NCBI GenBank assembly: GCA_030835825.1
Contig: JAURRA010000022.1
Span: forward strand, 26,185 to 90,184
Length of the DNA: 64,000 bases
Direction of reading: 5' to 3'
DNA from: Flavobacteriaceae bacterium
GTDB lineage: Bacteria > Bacteroidota > Bacteroidia > Flavobacteriales > Flavobacteriaceae
Under the pieces are notes generated by a model. That model was not told the DNA's origin. It did not search any database and saw only the letters and a list, made by a program, of their open reading frames with translations. Made by a program: the position numbers and the translations under genes. Position 1 is the stretch's first letter. Every line of letters starts with the position of its first letter. Positions 26,866-37,007 of the stretch are shown here, one piece after another.

Positions 26866-29355
26866 TTAGTTAAGGTCTAAGTATTGTTCAATATTCTTGT
26901 GTACTTGAATGATTTGATAATTGTAAGAAGACATCGGGATAAAATCTCTTTCGATTTTGATCTCTGATTCTTTCAAAATTTCGGCAAATCCCTCAGCACC
27001 TTCTATACTTTTTAAACCGTTGACTACCACAAATGTAGTGTTTTGATCGTAAAGTTCCACAGAAGTGCTCAAATTGAAGTGTTTAACTTTGAGGATCGCT
27101 TTACTAAGTTTGTCTGCAAATATATTCATGGCATCATTTTCAGATCTCGAAAAGGAATATAGAACTTTGAACTCTTTCGCAGACTCGTTGCTTTCAAACT
27201 CCTTATTTTCTAGGGTATTTATGACGGAGCCCAAGAGATCTGACGCCCGTTGGCCTTCCTTGCTGTTAGGGTAATTCGTGGACAATTCTTTCAATCCCTC
27301 TTTGTAATAATCGAACCCAAACAGCCTAGCTCCTGCGGTTATGCCGAGCATTTCAAAACGGGGAACCATAGGATCTCCATCGAAATCAAAAATGGCTTGC
27401 TCGCATTGTTGAATCACGGTTTCCAAATCCCCTTCTTCATACTTTTGATATATGGCATCATAGGTAAGTTGAGGGCTATTGGCTAATTCCGCCAAGGCAG
27501 ACTTGGGGTTCAAAATCAATGCCACATATCTGCTTTCTGGGTAATATTCAATCAGCCGAGATTTGACTTTTTCCGCTTTCTCTCTTTGATTTGATTCTTC
27601 GTAGAGTCGGAAAAGGTGATAGGTTGCTGGAAGTGCAAGTTTATCTTGAGCATCGACCAAATCGAGCAAGGTCTCCAAACGGTCCTGTGCAATTGGATAG
27701 GCTTTGAATCGATCTTTATACAACAAGCCAAGTTGATACAAAGCCTTATTTCTATCTTGAGTCAAACTATCCAAAACAACGGGGTCGGTTGGAATTTGAG
27801 ACAAATAAGTATCTATGGCATAACGGCCCATGTTCTCCTGAGTCACTTCTACCTCCTCAACCGCTTGCTCAACTGGGTCAGAGGTGGCAGGATTCCATCT
27901 CCAATTATCCTCTAATTTGACATCTCCCCAAAGCATCTCAAAAGCCGATTTGCCAAAAGCCACAGTGTTGGCATTGTAAAAGTAAAATTTGCTTGTCGCT
28001 GACAAAGTTGGCAGCGATGCATTGACTGGCTGCAGCTGCTCTCCAGCTGCCTTTCGTTTTTCATCTGCAGACTTCAAATCCTCGACGAACAACCTTACAA
28101 AGTCGCGCTGCTCGGCCTGGGACAGTTGGGATAAACGAAGTATACTATCACTAACCGTCAGTTGGTTCTCGTAAAAAACGACCTCCTCGAGATTGTCTCT
28201 TTTTCTTTTAACGCTTCTTAAAGGCTTGGTGTCTTTGACCATGGCTGTTAAGGTACTGTCGTAATAGACTCCAGCTTCTTTAAATTGAGCCTTGTCAAAA
28301 TTGATGTCTCCAATGGCTTCATAATTTCGGGCTAACAACACAGCGTCTGAGGAAGGGGTTTTTAACGACGATTTGAACAGCATTTCGGCCTCATCCGTCA
28401 ATTCTTGTTTTAATTTAAGATTAGCCCAAGTGTGGTAAACATTCCCTACATATGGTCTGTTTTCTCTATTATCTAGAAGATCTTCGAAAAACTCCCGTGT
28501 TTTCAGAGAGTCTTGGACTGGAATATTTCTATTAATGTATCCTTTCAATTTTGCCTGAACCCACATTCCTCTTGGGATTTTTCTGTTCATAGCCACAATC
28601 TTACTAAAGTAGTGGTAGGCGCTATCGGATTGATTGTTCAATTCGTAGAATTGTCCTTTAATAAACCAATAGCGTGCCCGGCGAACGCGTTGTTTGACCA
28701 CTTTTGCCGCGTCTTGAAGAGCCACTTGGGCACTATCCAGGTGATTGAGATTAATATAAGCCTGAGCCAGTGCTGCTTGAGCTTCTGCACGTTCAAAATC
28801 TTCTAGTCTTTCCTGGGTCAATAACCGTTTTAAATTTTTGGCAGCTTGTGCGTCATTATCCAATCTGATATTGGTTTTAGCTCTCCAAATGAGCGCTAAA
28901 TTAATTTTATCGCTGGCTGGATATTTTGACAAAATATAGTTAAACGCCTCAAGTGCTGGAATAAATCGTTGGTCATAATAGCGCGATTTGCCCAGCAGCA
29001 TATAAGCCTCATCCATTTGACTGTTATACTCTTTACCTTTGACATTTACACTGTGCTTTTGAACCGCCTTTACAGCTTTCTCTTCTGCACGAAGGAAATT
29101 ACTGTTATCGGAAGGGCCTACTCTAATAGCGTCCTCATCTACAGTTAAAGGTTCTATTGGTAATATGTCCCAATAATTTTCGTTGTAGGTACTAAACAGT
29201 TGTTCAACCTCGCGATCTAGTGCTTCGTTCCCATGAAATAGGACGTTGTATTTGGCTGTGAGAGCAAACATATTTCGGCTAACAAAAGTATTTTTCTTAC
29301 GGGAACAGCCTATTGCAGTCAAGCAAATAACGCCAAATAATATAAAACGGTACAT
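26866..29355 (-). CDS. sprE: SprE/PorW-like TPR lipoprotein of type IX secretion
   Basis: About 829 residues. Signal sequence with lipobox CLTAIGCSRK, then the SprE/PorW signature (NMFALTAKYNVLFHGNEAL) and many TPR units through most of the chain. A C-terminal domain (KVLYSFSRSENDAMNIFA and onward) resembles that of SprE. SprE/PorW is an outer-membrane-linked lipoprotein needed for T9SS secretion and gliding. ATG is chosen over a GTG 15 bases upstream. Head of the bactofilin-atpZ run; no clear -7 element was found in the ~200-base gap to the divergent peptidase gene. Confidence 0.87.
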   Translation of the reverse strand: MYRFILFGVICLTAIGCSRKKNTFVSRNMFALTAKYNVLFHGNEALDREVEQLFSTYNENYWDILPIEPLTVDEDAIRVGPSDNSNFLRAEEKAVKAVQKHSVNVKGKEYNSQMDEAYMLLGKSRYYDQRFIPALEAFNYILSKYPASDKINLALIWRAKTNIRLDNDAQAAKNLKRLLTQERLEDFERAEAQAALAQAYINLNHLDSAQVALQDAAKVVKQRVRRARYWFIKGQFYELNNQSDSAYHYFSKIVAMNRKIPRGMWVQAKLKGYINRNIPVQDSLKTREFFEDLLDNRENRPYVGNVYHTWANLKLKQELTDEAEMLFKSSLKTPSSDAVLLARNYEAIGDINFDKAQFKEAGVYYDSTLTAMVKDTKPLRSVKRKRDNLEEVVFYENQLTVSDSILRLSQLSQAEQRDFVRLFVEDLKSADEKRKAAGEQLQPVNASLPTLSATSKFYFYNANTVAFGKSAFEMLWGDVKLEDNWRWNPATSDPVEQAVEEVEVTQENMGRYAIDTYLSQIPTDPVVLDSLTQDRNKALYQLGLLYKDRFKAYPIAQDRLETLLDLVDAQDKLALPATYHLFRLYEESNQREKAEKVKSRLIEYYPESRYVALILNPKSALAELANSPQLTYDAIYQKYEEGDLETVIQQCEQAIFDFDGDPMVPRFEMLGITAGARLFGFDYYKEGLKELSTNYPNSKEGQRASDLLGSVINTLENKEFESNESAKEFKVLYSFSRSENDAMNIFADKLSKAILKVKHFNLSTSVELYDQNTTFVVVNGLKSIEGAEGFAEILKESEIKIERDFIPMSSYNYQIIQVHKNIEQYLDLN

Positions 29356-29569
29356 GATGTTATGAATCACAGGGGACGAGTTGTTTCTATTGTATAACTG
29401 TAAAACTAGTTATTTATGATAACTGAAGGTAAATTAAGAGAAAAATTTGTTTTGCAAAGAGGAAAGATGGTGAAATTGAAAGGCCATGACCCCTTAGTAC
29501 CCAAATTCTTCGCAACACCACATTGAACGCTCTAACAAAAACAATTATATTGCATAAAATTTATCTCTT

Positions 29570-31708
29570 ATGAAATCTATCTATACACTCCTTCTGATGT
29601 TATTACTGAGCTCTTGCAAGACGACTCCTCCAGCCCCTGAATATCCTTCCACCACTAAAATTCCAGTTTCCGAAACGCATTTTGGGACCGAGGTAGTGGA
29701 TAACTACCGGTGGCTAGAAGACGACAACAGCCAAGAAACTGCCGATTGGGTCGGTGCACAAAATGAAGTGACTTTTGAATATTTGAACAGAATACCATTT
29801 CGTTCGCAATTAAAAGACAGGCTTGAAAAGTTATGGAATTATGAAAAACTAGGCTCACCATTTAAAGAAGGTGACTACACGTATTTCTACAAAAATGACG
29901 GCTTACAAAATCAGTATGTTGTCTATCGTGAAGATAGCGACGGAAATACGGAGGTGTTCTTAGATCCTAATAAATTTTCGATGGATGGCACCATTTCTCT
30001 TGGGGGTCTTAGTTTTGCCAAAGACGGCAATATCGCAGCCTATTCCATTAGCGAAGGTGGTAGCGACTGGCGCAAGGTTATTGTTCTTGATGTCCCAAGT
30101 AAAAAAATTATTGAAGACACCCTAGTAGATGTAAAGTTTAGTGGAATTTCGTGGAAAAAAAATGAAGGCTTTTTTTATTCGAGTTATGACAAGCCAAAGG
30201 GCAGTGAATTATCAGAAATGACTGACCAGCACAAATTGTACTACCATAAACTTGGCACTACTCAGGATCAAGATGAATTAATTTTTGGCGGAACAGAGAC
30301 GCAAAAGCATCGCTATGTGGGTTGTCAAGTCACAGATGACGGTCGCTATCTGTTTATCTCTGGCGCCAAGTCGACCTCTGGCAATGTGCTCTTTGTGAAA
30401 GATCTTGAAAACCCATCGCGGCCGCTTGTTTTAATGGATGATGACTATGGCAGCGACAGCTATGTCTTGGACACGCTTGATGATTTGTTTTTCATCGTGA
30501 CCAATAAAAATGCCCCCAATCAAAAGGTTGTCACCGCAACCGCCACAAAGCCTCAGGAAGCATATTGGAAGGATTTTATTCCTGAAACCGAAAATGTCTT
30601 ATCTCCAAGCAGTGGAGGCGGTTATTTTTTTGCCAGTTATATGATCGACGCCACCTCAAAAGTGTTTCAGTTTGACATGAAAGGTCAGAATTTGGGTGAA
30701 ATCGAACTTCCCGGCGTTGGTTCAGCTGGTGGATGGAACGGAGACAAAGACGATGACGTATTGTATTATAGTTTTACAAACTATCACACGCCTGGAGTTA
30801 TTTACTCCTACAACCCCAAAGAACGGGTTTCGTCAAAATATTGGTCTCCAGCAATTGACTTTGATTCGGATAATTATGTGTCCTCTCAAGTCTTTTACAC
30901 TTCTAAGGACGGCACCAAGGTGCCAATGATAATCACTCACAAAAAGGGATTAGATTATAATGGGAGAAACCCAACTATTCTATATGGTTACGGCGGATTT
31001 AACATCAGTCTGACGCCATCTTTTAGCATTCAAAATGCCGTTTGGATGGAGCAAGGAGGTGTTTATGCTGTTCCTAATTTGCGCGGCGGCGGTGAATATG
31101 GCAAGGCGTGGCATAACGCCGGGACTCAAATGAAAAAGCAAAATGTTTTTGACGATTTTATTGCTGCTGCAGAGTATTTAATAGCTAACAATATCACCTC
31201 TTCCGATTTCCTAGCGATACAGGGAGGTAGCAACGGAGGCCTTCTAGTGGGCGCCACAATGACCCAACGCCCCGATTTGATGAAAGTAGCTCTACCAGCC
31301 GTAGGAGTTTTAGACATGCTGCGCTATCACACCTTTACCGCAGGTGCTGGCTGGGCCTATGACTATGGCACAGCAGATGATTCTGAAGAAATGTTTGACT
31401 ATTTGCTTGGCTACTCTCCCGTTCACAACGTTCTTGCAGGGACATCCTATCCCGCCACTTTGATTACAACCGGAGATCATGATGATCGTGTGGTGCCCGC
31501 TCATTCTTTCAAGTTTGCCGCCGAATTACAGGACAAACAAAGCGGCGAAAACCCAGTGATGATTCGCATTGAAACTAACGCAGGTCACGGTGCGGGCACT
31601 CCTGTTTCGAAACGCATCGAGCAAGCCGCTGATATCTTTGGATTTACACTTTACAATATGGGTTTTGAGGTGCTTCCAGAAAAGATTAACAATACATTGA
31701 AAGATTAA
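29570..31708 (+). CDS. Prolyl oligopeptidase (S9A) lipoprotein
   Basis: Serine peptidase cleaving short peptides after proline. 712 residues; signal sequence with lipobox LLLSSCKT, so the enzyme is exported and lipid-anchored. A seven-bladed propeller precedes the alpha/beta-hydrolase domain with Ser554 (GGSNGG), Asp638 (DHDDRV) and His673 (AGHGAG). All three catalytic residues are in place. Single-gene unit, tail-to-tail with the ABC transporter genes 3 bases away. Confidence 0.95.
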   Translation: MKSIYTLLLMLLLSSCKTTPPAPEYPSTTKIPVSETHFGTEVVDNYRWLEDDNSQETADWVGAQNEVTFEYLNRIPFRSQLKDRLEKLWNYEKLGSPFKEGDYTYFYKNDGLQNQYVVYREDSDGNTEVFLDPNKFSMDGTISLGGLSFAKDGNIAAYSISEGGSDWRKVIVLDVPSKKIIEDTLVDVKFSGISWKKNEGFFYSSYDKPKGSELSEMTDQHKLYYHKLGTTQDQDELIFGGTETQKHRYVGCQVTDDGRYLFISGAKSTSGNVLFVKDLENPSRPLVLMDDDYGSDSYVLDTLDDLFFIVTNKNAPNQKVVTATATKPQEAYWKDFIPETENVLSPSSGGGYFFASYMIDATSKVFQFDMKGQNLGEIELPGVGSAGGWNGDKDDDVLYYSFTNYHTPGVIYSYNPKERVSSKYWSPAIDFDSDNYVSSQVFYTSKDGTKVPMIITHKKGLDYNGRNPTILYGYGGFNISLTPSFSIQNAVWMEQGGVYAVPNLRGGGEYGKAWHNAGTQMKKQNVFDDFIAAAEYLIANNITSSDFLAIQGGSNGGLLVGATMTQRPDLMKVALPAVGVLDMLRYHTFTAGAGWAYDYGTADDSEEMFDYLLGYSPVHNVLAGTSYPATLITTGDHDDRVVPAHSFKFAAELQDKQSGENPVMIRIETNAGHGAGTPVSKRIEQAADIFGFTLYNMGFEVLPEKINNTLKD

Positions 31709-31711
31709 TAA

Positions 31712-32419
31712 TTAATCGTCTAGAGGCTCTGAAAAGTATTTTTCCAACGCTTTCAGGGTTTCTGGGCTGGTTTTCAAATCATTGATAACTTGTCCTTTTT
31801 CAAGTACTACAATGCGCTCACAAACTTCTGTGACGTGGGTTAGGTCATGACTAGAAATCAAAAAAGTGGTTTGGGTATCTTTGGTTTCTGACTTGATCAA
31901 TTGCTTTAACCTGATTTGTGTCGTTGGATCTAGGTTCGCAAATGGCTCGTCAAGAATAACGACTTCGGGGCCACCAATCAACGCCCCGATTAAACCCACT
32001 TTTTTCTGATTTCCCTTGCTGAGATCTCTCAAATACTTTCTCTTGCCCAGAATTTCATCATTAAAAAAAACCTCATACTTGGCAATAAATTGAGTAACAT
32101 CAGTGTTAGATTGTCCTCGTAATTTACCAATAAAGAAAAAATACTCTTCAGGGGTTAGGTATCCAATTAAAAAGCTCTCGTCTATAAAGGCTGAGGTGAA
32201 CGGTTTCCATTCCTCCGAGCGATCGATGCGGACTCCATTAGACTGGATATACCCTGTTGTCGGTTGAATCAAGTCTAACAAAAGACTGAAAAAAGTAGTT
32301 TTTCCAGCGCCATTATTACCTACTAAACCAAAACTTTGTCCCTTGGGTATGCTCATTTCGTTGATGTTCAAAACTTCAACGCCTTGGTAGGCTTTTGTTA
32401 AATTTTCTACTTGGATCAT
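31712..32419 (-). CDS. ABC transporter ATP-binding protein
   Basis: 235 residues with Walker A GNNGAGKTT, signature LSKGNQKK, Walker B VVILDEPFANLDP and the H-loop SSHDLTHV. The variant signature (LSKGNQKK) is typical of ABC-2 type exporters. It follows the DUF5687 permease by 12 bases and is surely its partner. Substrate unknown. Confidence 0.93.
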   Translation of the reverse strand: MIQVENLTKAYQGVEVLNINEMSIPKGQSFGLVGNNGAGKTTFFSLLLDLIQPTTGYIQSNGVRIDRSEEWKPFTSAFIDESFLIGYLTPEEYFFFIGKLRGQSNTDVTQFIAKYEVFFNDEILGKRKYLRDLSKGNQKKVGLIGALIGGPEVVILDEPFANLDPTTQIRLKQLIKSETKDTQTTFLISSHDLTHVTEVCERIVVLEKGQVINDLKTSPETLKALEKYFSEPLDD

Positions 32420-32431
32420 AGCATTACTATT

Positions 32432-33907
32432 TTAGGATTCTTGGTCAAAGGCAGCGACAGTTTTGTACTTTCCTTTGGTATAAATTTTTTCGATTAAGGT
32501 GAGAAATTGGGCTCGAAATACCAAGCCAAGAGCCCCAGCTCCCGCAACACAAATTAACCCGACATTAAAGCTGATGAGCTTATAAGGAAGGTAAAACAGC
32601 AGCATCGGCAAAATGACCTTTGGTAGTCCAATCAATAATTGGGTTGGATTAAAGCCATTGGTATTGGCAAAAGCTTTGGCCTTTTCGTTCAGAACAATGG
32701 GGGTTCGGTTGAGAGCTCCTCCAATTAAGGTTATGAATGAATTTAAGCCAATATTAAACAGTGCGCCAGCGGCAATCATGGCATAAATATCCCAGCCAAA
32801 ATAGAGGTAGGGCAAGCTCAAAACGAAAGAAACTACAACGCCAAAAACCATAAGCATCCATTTGGCGTTCAAATACTGTCGATAGGGAATATTTTGACTC
32901 ATAAGAAGCTTGTAATACTGACTATCCCAAGAGGGAACTTGTTGGCCAAAAGTCATTAGGAACCCACCGGTAATAAAAATGGAAGCGAAAACCAAAATAG
33001 CTGGGAGCTCGGAATAGCTGTCTTGGGTGTAAAAAAACAAGCCGTAGAATAAAAACATGAAGGAAGCCAAAAGCACCTGTTTTGGTCTAACATTTCGGCG
33101 AATCAGTTTGATGTCATTTTCAAGAAATGGGGCGACTGGCCCAAACCGTTGTAACCATGTGAAATTTGAGCCCCCTGCTAAAGTCACTTTCTGCGCCACC
33201 TTATCGTCCAGATAAAACCCTTTAAAAAGCAGATTCCAATTGGCTCGGTACAGAAAAAATAACAATATGAGAGGAAGGGTCACCCAAAAGGGTTGGTCAT
33301 AGAGGGCATTAAATCCTATGCCAGCAATTGCTGCCGCATCAAAAATACCGAAGTAATTAAGGGTTCCTGCAAGAAAAAACAGTGACAATAAGGCCAACAA
33401 ATATTTATTGTTTTTGTTGACTAAAAAGTTGGCGAAATTAATACTTAAAGAAATACTCAAAATACCAACAAACCAGGCCAAAACTTGAAAGGGGTTGTAA
33501 TCTTGAAAAACAAGAACAACGGCAAAGGGGATGTAGATTAATAGTGGTAAAATATTAAAAAATGAAATCAATGACTTTAACAATACAAAACGCACCACAC
33601 GATGACGCGAAACTGGTAAGCTCATAAGCGGCTTTACATTCAATACAGGTAATTGTTGAAAGAAATATCTCAACAAGACATCAGCTACTATCCAAAGAAT
33701 TAAAACATTATTTACCGTTACTAAAGGGTCTACATCAGGTACTGTTTTTTTTGCAATGAAAAATACACCTACGCCCAACAACAAGGCCGTTGCTGAGAAA
33801 TAGAGTACTATGAAAGCAAGAAATATTTTTACTATCAGCCCTTTTTGAAAATAGGCTGCTCTTCTAAACTGTAACCACTCTAGGCGTAAGAAATCAGAAA
33901 TCTGCAT
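32432..33907 (-). CDS. ABC-2 type permease, DUF5687 family
   Basis: 491 residues, about 12 hydrophobic segments in two blocks split by a hydrophilic stretch with FTWLQRFGPVAPFLENDIKL. DUF5687 proteins pair with one ABC ATPase, here the next gene. The N-terminus (SDFLRLEWLQFRRAAYFQK) is amphipathic and cytoplasmic. Substrate is unknown. Confidence 0.8.
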   Translation of the reverse strand: MQISDFLRLEWLQFRRAAYFQKGLIVKIFLAFIVLYFSATALLLGVGVFFIAKKTVPDVDPLVTVNNVLILWIVADVLLRYFFQQLPVLNVKPLMSLPVSRHRVVRFVLLKSLISFFNILPLLIYIPFAVVLVFQDYNPFQVLAWFVGILSISLSINFANFLVNKNNKYLLALLSLFFLAGTLNYFGIFDAAAIAGIGFNALYDQPFWVTLPLILLFFLYRANWNLLFKGFYLDDKVAQKVTLAGGSNFTWLQRFGPVAPFLENDIKLIRRNVRPKQVLLASFMFLFYGLFFYTQDSYSELPAILVFASIFITGGFLMTFGQQVPSWDSQYYKLLMSQNIPYRQYLNAKWMLMVFGVVVSFVLSLPYLYFGWDIYAMIAAGALFNIGLNSFITLIGGALNRTPIVLNEKAKAFANTNGFNPTQLLIGLPKVILPMLLFYLPYKLISFNVGLICVAGAGALGLVFRAQFLTLIEKIYTKGKYKTVAAFDQES

Positions 33908-33971
33908 GGTTTTAATTTGACATAGGGATAAATAGGAATAGGCTAATTTAACTATTATCTTTTAAGTTCCT

Positions 33972-33979
33972 TATTTTTG
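33972..33979 (+). promoter_or_regulatory. -7 promoter element for the ferredoxin reductase gene
   Basis: TATTTTTG matches TAnnTTTG and ends 16 bases before the ATG. Confidence 0.45.
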
Positions 33980-33995
33980 AAGTCAAATTCAGACT

Positions 33996-35033
33996 ATGAG
34001 TCAATTTCATCAACTTCGAATTGCTTCCGTAAAACCTTTAACTGCTGATGCCGTATCCATTACTTTTGAGCCAACCGATGAGGTGAAGAGCAAATTTACT
34101 TTCCTGGCCGGTCAATACATAAGTCTAAAGGCCGAAATTAATGGTGAAACCGTTATTCGCGATTATTCTATTTGCAGTTGCCCTTCATCTGGCGCGTTGT
34201 CTGTTGGCATCAAAACCTTAAAAGGTGGTTTATTTTCAAGCTATGCTCAGACCCTGAAACCGGGAGATACTTTATTAGCTAGAGTGCCACAAGGAAAATT
34301 CACACTAGATTCAAATATTGAAAATTTTATTGGGATAGCGGCTGGTAGTGGGATCACGCCAATGATGAGTTTACTCCAAGATTTCCTTGAACATTCTGCG
34401 GGCACAGCCTATTTGATGTATGGCAACAAAAGTCCTGAAGACAGCATGTTTCTCAAGGCATTAAAAACTTTAAAAAACACCTATAGAGACAGGTTCCAGC
34501 TGCGTTGGATGTTTAGCAGACAAGAAATGCCTGAAGCAGGATTTGGCAGAATTAATGGCGACCAATTAGTCGATTTCCTAAAAGAACACGCTATCCATGT
34601 TGGGCATGGACACTTTTATCTGTGTGGCCCTAATGATATGGTACAAGACTTAAGGGCCAAATTGTCCGAAATTGGACACGCAGACTCCAATGTCAGATAC
34701 GAGTTGTTTTTTGCTCCGCCAACAGGTGAGGCGTTGCATCCCACTTCAAAGGGGCAGTGTCAGGTCTCTATGGTTTTAGACGGCGAATCCGTTGTTTTTG
34801 AAATGACTAATAATCAGTTTGTTTTGGACGCCGCATTAGATCAAGACTTGGACGCCCCCTATTCATGCCGGGGCGGTGTTTGCAGTAGTTGTATTGCCAA
34901 AGTTACCGAGGGGAGTGTTGAAATGGCACAAAACAATGTACTAACAGATGCTGATTTGAGTTCAGGATATATTCTAACATGTCAAGCCCGTCCAACTAGT
35001 TCTTCTCTTTCTGTCGATTTTGATGATGTTTAA
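33996..35033 (+). CDS. Ferredoxin-NAD(P) reductase with 2Fe-2S domain (PaaE-like)
   Basis: 345 residues in three domains: FAD-binding barrel (RDYSICSCP), NAD(P)-binding fold (GIAAGSGITPMMSLL, then YLCGPNDM), and a C-terminal plant-type ferredoxin with CRGGVCSSC and a distal Cys in YILTCQARP. This is the architecture of PaaE, the reductase of phenylacetyl-CoA epoxidase, but no paaABCD genes are here, so it may serve another oxygenase or desaturase. Its last 38 bases overlap the convergent GT9 gene. Confidence 0.88.
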   Translation: MSQFHQLRIASVKPLTADAVSITFEPTDEVKSKFTFLAGQYISLKAEINGETVIRDYSICSCPSSGALSVGIKTLKGGLFSSYAQTLKPGDTLLARVPQGKFTLDSNIENFIGIAAGSGITPMMSLLQDFLEHSAGTAYLMYGNKSPEDSMFLKALKTLKNTYRDRFQLRWMFSRQEMPEAGFGRINGDQLVDFLKEHAIHVGHGHFYLCGPNDMVQDLRAKLSEIGHADSNVRYELFFAPPTGEALHPTSKGQCQVSMVLDGESVVFEMTNNQFVLDAALDQDLDAPYSCRGGVCSSCIAKVTEGSVEMAQNNVLTDADLSSGYILTCQARPTSSSLSVDFDDV

Positions 35034-36042
35034 GTCGCTGGCGGCACAATTGAGCAATCATATCGGGAGTAACCGTTCTAATTGCTTTCTCATAGCCTTC
35101 TGGCATTTTATTCCCGTAGACTGAGGTTGGGATTTTGTCAAAAATGGCTTTATTGGCCAACAGACTATTAGAGGAAGGTTGACCAAAAGGTGCAAAGCCT
35201 AACACTGGATCGGTGATGCCCCAAACAGAAATAACCTCAACGCCGAGCATAGCTGCCAAATGGGCATTGCTCGAATCCATCGCGATCATTATATTCAGGT
35301 TTGATATCAGTTGAATTTCGGCTGACAAAGTCAGTTTTCCAGCATAACAAATCACGTTGTCAAATTTAGACGCCAGCTCGTTCAACGCTTTTATCTCTGC
35401 TGAACCGCCCCCAAATAATATGACTTTAACCTGTTTTTCTAATTGCGCTATCAGCTCCAAAGACAGGTCTTTGGGATAGGTTTTGCTCTCATAGCCAGCG
35501 AAAGGGGCAAACCCAACGAGCTGTTCTCCATTCGTTAACTGAATCCCTGGCGGGAAATCAAATTTCGTTTTGGGTAAGTAACCATCTGTTAGACTAAAAT
35601 CATAGCCTAGATTTATGAATACATCGGCATATCTCTGATGGGTAGATTTTAACTGAAGTTTCTTTCCTTGATTAACCACCAATTGTTTTTCATGTCTTCC
35701 TTTATGGATAACAGCCCAAAGGTAGCCAATTAAAAAACCCCTCAGCAATTTGGTTCTGATCACATTATGAAGATCGGCGATAACAGTCGGGTTTAGCGAT
35801 TTAATTTCTTTTGAAAGTCTCCATAATCCTCCGATGCCCTTGTGACGTCCTCCAAAATCGACGGGATAAATAGAAATACCTTTCAAGTGTTCAAAAATAG
35901 GCGCAAACTCCTTTCTCGTCAACATGGTAATCTGGATCTCAGGAAACTGATCTCGCAATGCTCTCAGAACAGGAGCGGTCATCGCCACGTCACCCATTGC
36001 AGACAATCTAATAACTAAAATATGTGATTTGCTTGATGTCAA
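34996..36042 (-). CDS. Glycosyltransferase family 9 (heptosyltransferase-like)
   Basis: 348 residues with the GT9 start ILVIRLSAMGDVAMTAPVLRAL and the C-terminal motif IAMDSSNAHLAAMLG that binds the nucleotide sugar. It probably adds a heptose or related sugar to the lipopolysaccharide core. The start is TTG, touching the upstream TAG (TAGTTG); no ATG precedes the conserved N-terminus. Follows the DUF4254 gene directly. Confidence 0.87.
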   Translation of the reverse strand: MTSSKSHILVIRLSAMGDVAMTAPVLRALRDQFPEIQITMLTRKEFAPIFEHLKGISIYPVDFGGRHKGIGGLWRLSKEIKSLNPTVIADLHNVIRTKLLRGFLIGYLWAVIHKGRHEKQLVVNQGKKLQLKSTHQRYADVFINLGYDFSLTDGYLPKTKFDFPPGIQLTNGEQLVGFAPFAGYESKTYPKDLSLELIAQLEKQVKVILFGGGSAEIKALNELASKFDNVICYAGKLTLSAEIQLISNLNIMIAMDSSNAHLAAMLGVEVISVWGITDPVLGFAPFGQPSSNSLLANKAIFDKIPTSVYGNKMPEGYEKAIRTVTPDMIAQLCRQRLKHHQNRQKEKN

Positions 36043-36654
36043 CTATCCCTTGAGCTTTCTAAGTACTGGATTCAATTCATCATCATTGTACATTTTCATC
36101 TGTTTGTAGACTTTCATGTACTTATGTCCCGATGCAATATCAGCGATTAGGTGGTCAATAGCTTCGGACAAATCCTGCCTTTGCTCTAAAAGAACATTTA
36201 ACTTACTTTGACAAGCTTTTTTATGGCTATCCGATGCATCTGTCCTAACGGTTTCAACCTGCATGTGATAAATCTTTAGGGCCAAAATCGACAAGCGGTC
36301 AATGGCCCAAGCAGGACTTTCCGAATTAATTGTAGCCTCTTTGGAAGGAACGATCGATTCAAATTGTTTTAAAAAGTAGCCGTCAATATATTCAACCGTA
36401 TCCGTTCTGTCCTGATTGGAAGCGTCAATTTTTCTTTTTAGTGCCAGCGCTTCTTTTGGATCGATATTAGGGTCTCTGATGATGTCTTCGTAGGCCCACT
36501 GCACGGTGTCAATCCAACACTTTCGATATAATAAATGGCCTAGGGGATCGGTATCGTGATCTATTGGGTTAGCGAATGACTGTTCAACAGTATTTAAAAC
36601 TTTATAATCGGCAATAGCCTTTTGGAAGATGGCATTAGCTTTGGCTGCAATCAT
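36043..36654 (-). CDS. DUF4254 protein
   Basis: 203 residues, all-helical, soluble, with the family's features (NPIDHDTDPLGHLLYRKCWID early, then DRLSILALKIYHMQ). No catalytic motif can be named. DUF4254 genes commonly precede GT9 genes in Bacteroidota, and here translation of the two is contiguous, so a role in LPS core assembly is plausible but inferred. Confidence 0.8.
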   Translation of the reverse strand: MIAAKANAIFQKAIADYKVLNTVEQSFANPIDHDTDPLGHLLYRKCWIDTVQWAYEDIIRDPNIDPKEALALKRKIDASNQDRTDTVEYIDGYFLKQFESIVPSKEATINSESPAWAIDRLSILALKIYHMQVETVRTDASDSHKKACQSKLNVLLEQRQDLSEAIDHLIADIASGHKYMKVYKQMKMYNDDELNPVLRKLKG

Positions 36655-36671
36655 GGTGCGTTAATTTAGTG

Positions 36672-36679
36672 CAAATATA
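36672..36679 (-). promoter_or_regulatory. -7 promoter element for DUF4254-GT9
   Basis: Minus-strand TATATTTG, full match to TAnnTTTG, 17 bases before the ATG. It forms a divergent pair with the DUF6341 promoter. Confidence 0.5.
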
Positions 36680-36726
36680 GTTTGAATTACAGAAACTCTT
36701 TATTCCTGTGTATTCCAATAATAAAT

Positions 36727-36758
36727 TTTGTCAAGACAGTCGCGCTTTATTATCTTTG
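36727..36758 (+). promoter_or_regulatory. Promoter of the DUF6341 gene
   Basis: TTTG (36727-36730), 20 bases, TATCTTTG (36751-36758): a textbook Bacteroidota promoter, 21 bases before the ATG. Confidence 0.7.
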
Positions 36759-36779
36759 CGACACTAAATTATTTATGCC

Positions 36780-37007
36780 ATGACCGCATTTTTTAACGCC
36801 TTAGGAGATTTATTTACAAATGTGCTTTTTTTGCCTTTTTCTTTTCTCGCAGAAATTGAATTAGATAACTGGTGGATTGCTAATGTGATGACATGGCTAT
36901 TTGCCGCCATTGGAATGGCTGCTTTTACTTATTGGATGGGTCAGTTAAGGCAATACGACCAGAATGGAGAAGAAGATAAGTCGATAAGTGCACACGCTTA
37001 CTTATAA
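36780..37007 (+). CDS. Small membrane protein, DUF6341 family
   Basis: 75 residues with two hydrophobic segments (ALGDLFTNVLFLPFSFLAEI and WIANVMTWLFAAIGMAAFTY), then a charged tail. It resembles the DUF6341 proteins of Flavobacteriales; function unknown. It has its own strong promoter and ends 6 bases inside the convergent purD stop region. Confidence 0.75.
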   Translation: MTAFFNALGDLFTNVLFLPFSFLAEIELDNWWIANVMTWLFAAIGMAAFTYWMGQLRQYDQNGEEDKSISAHAYL

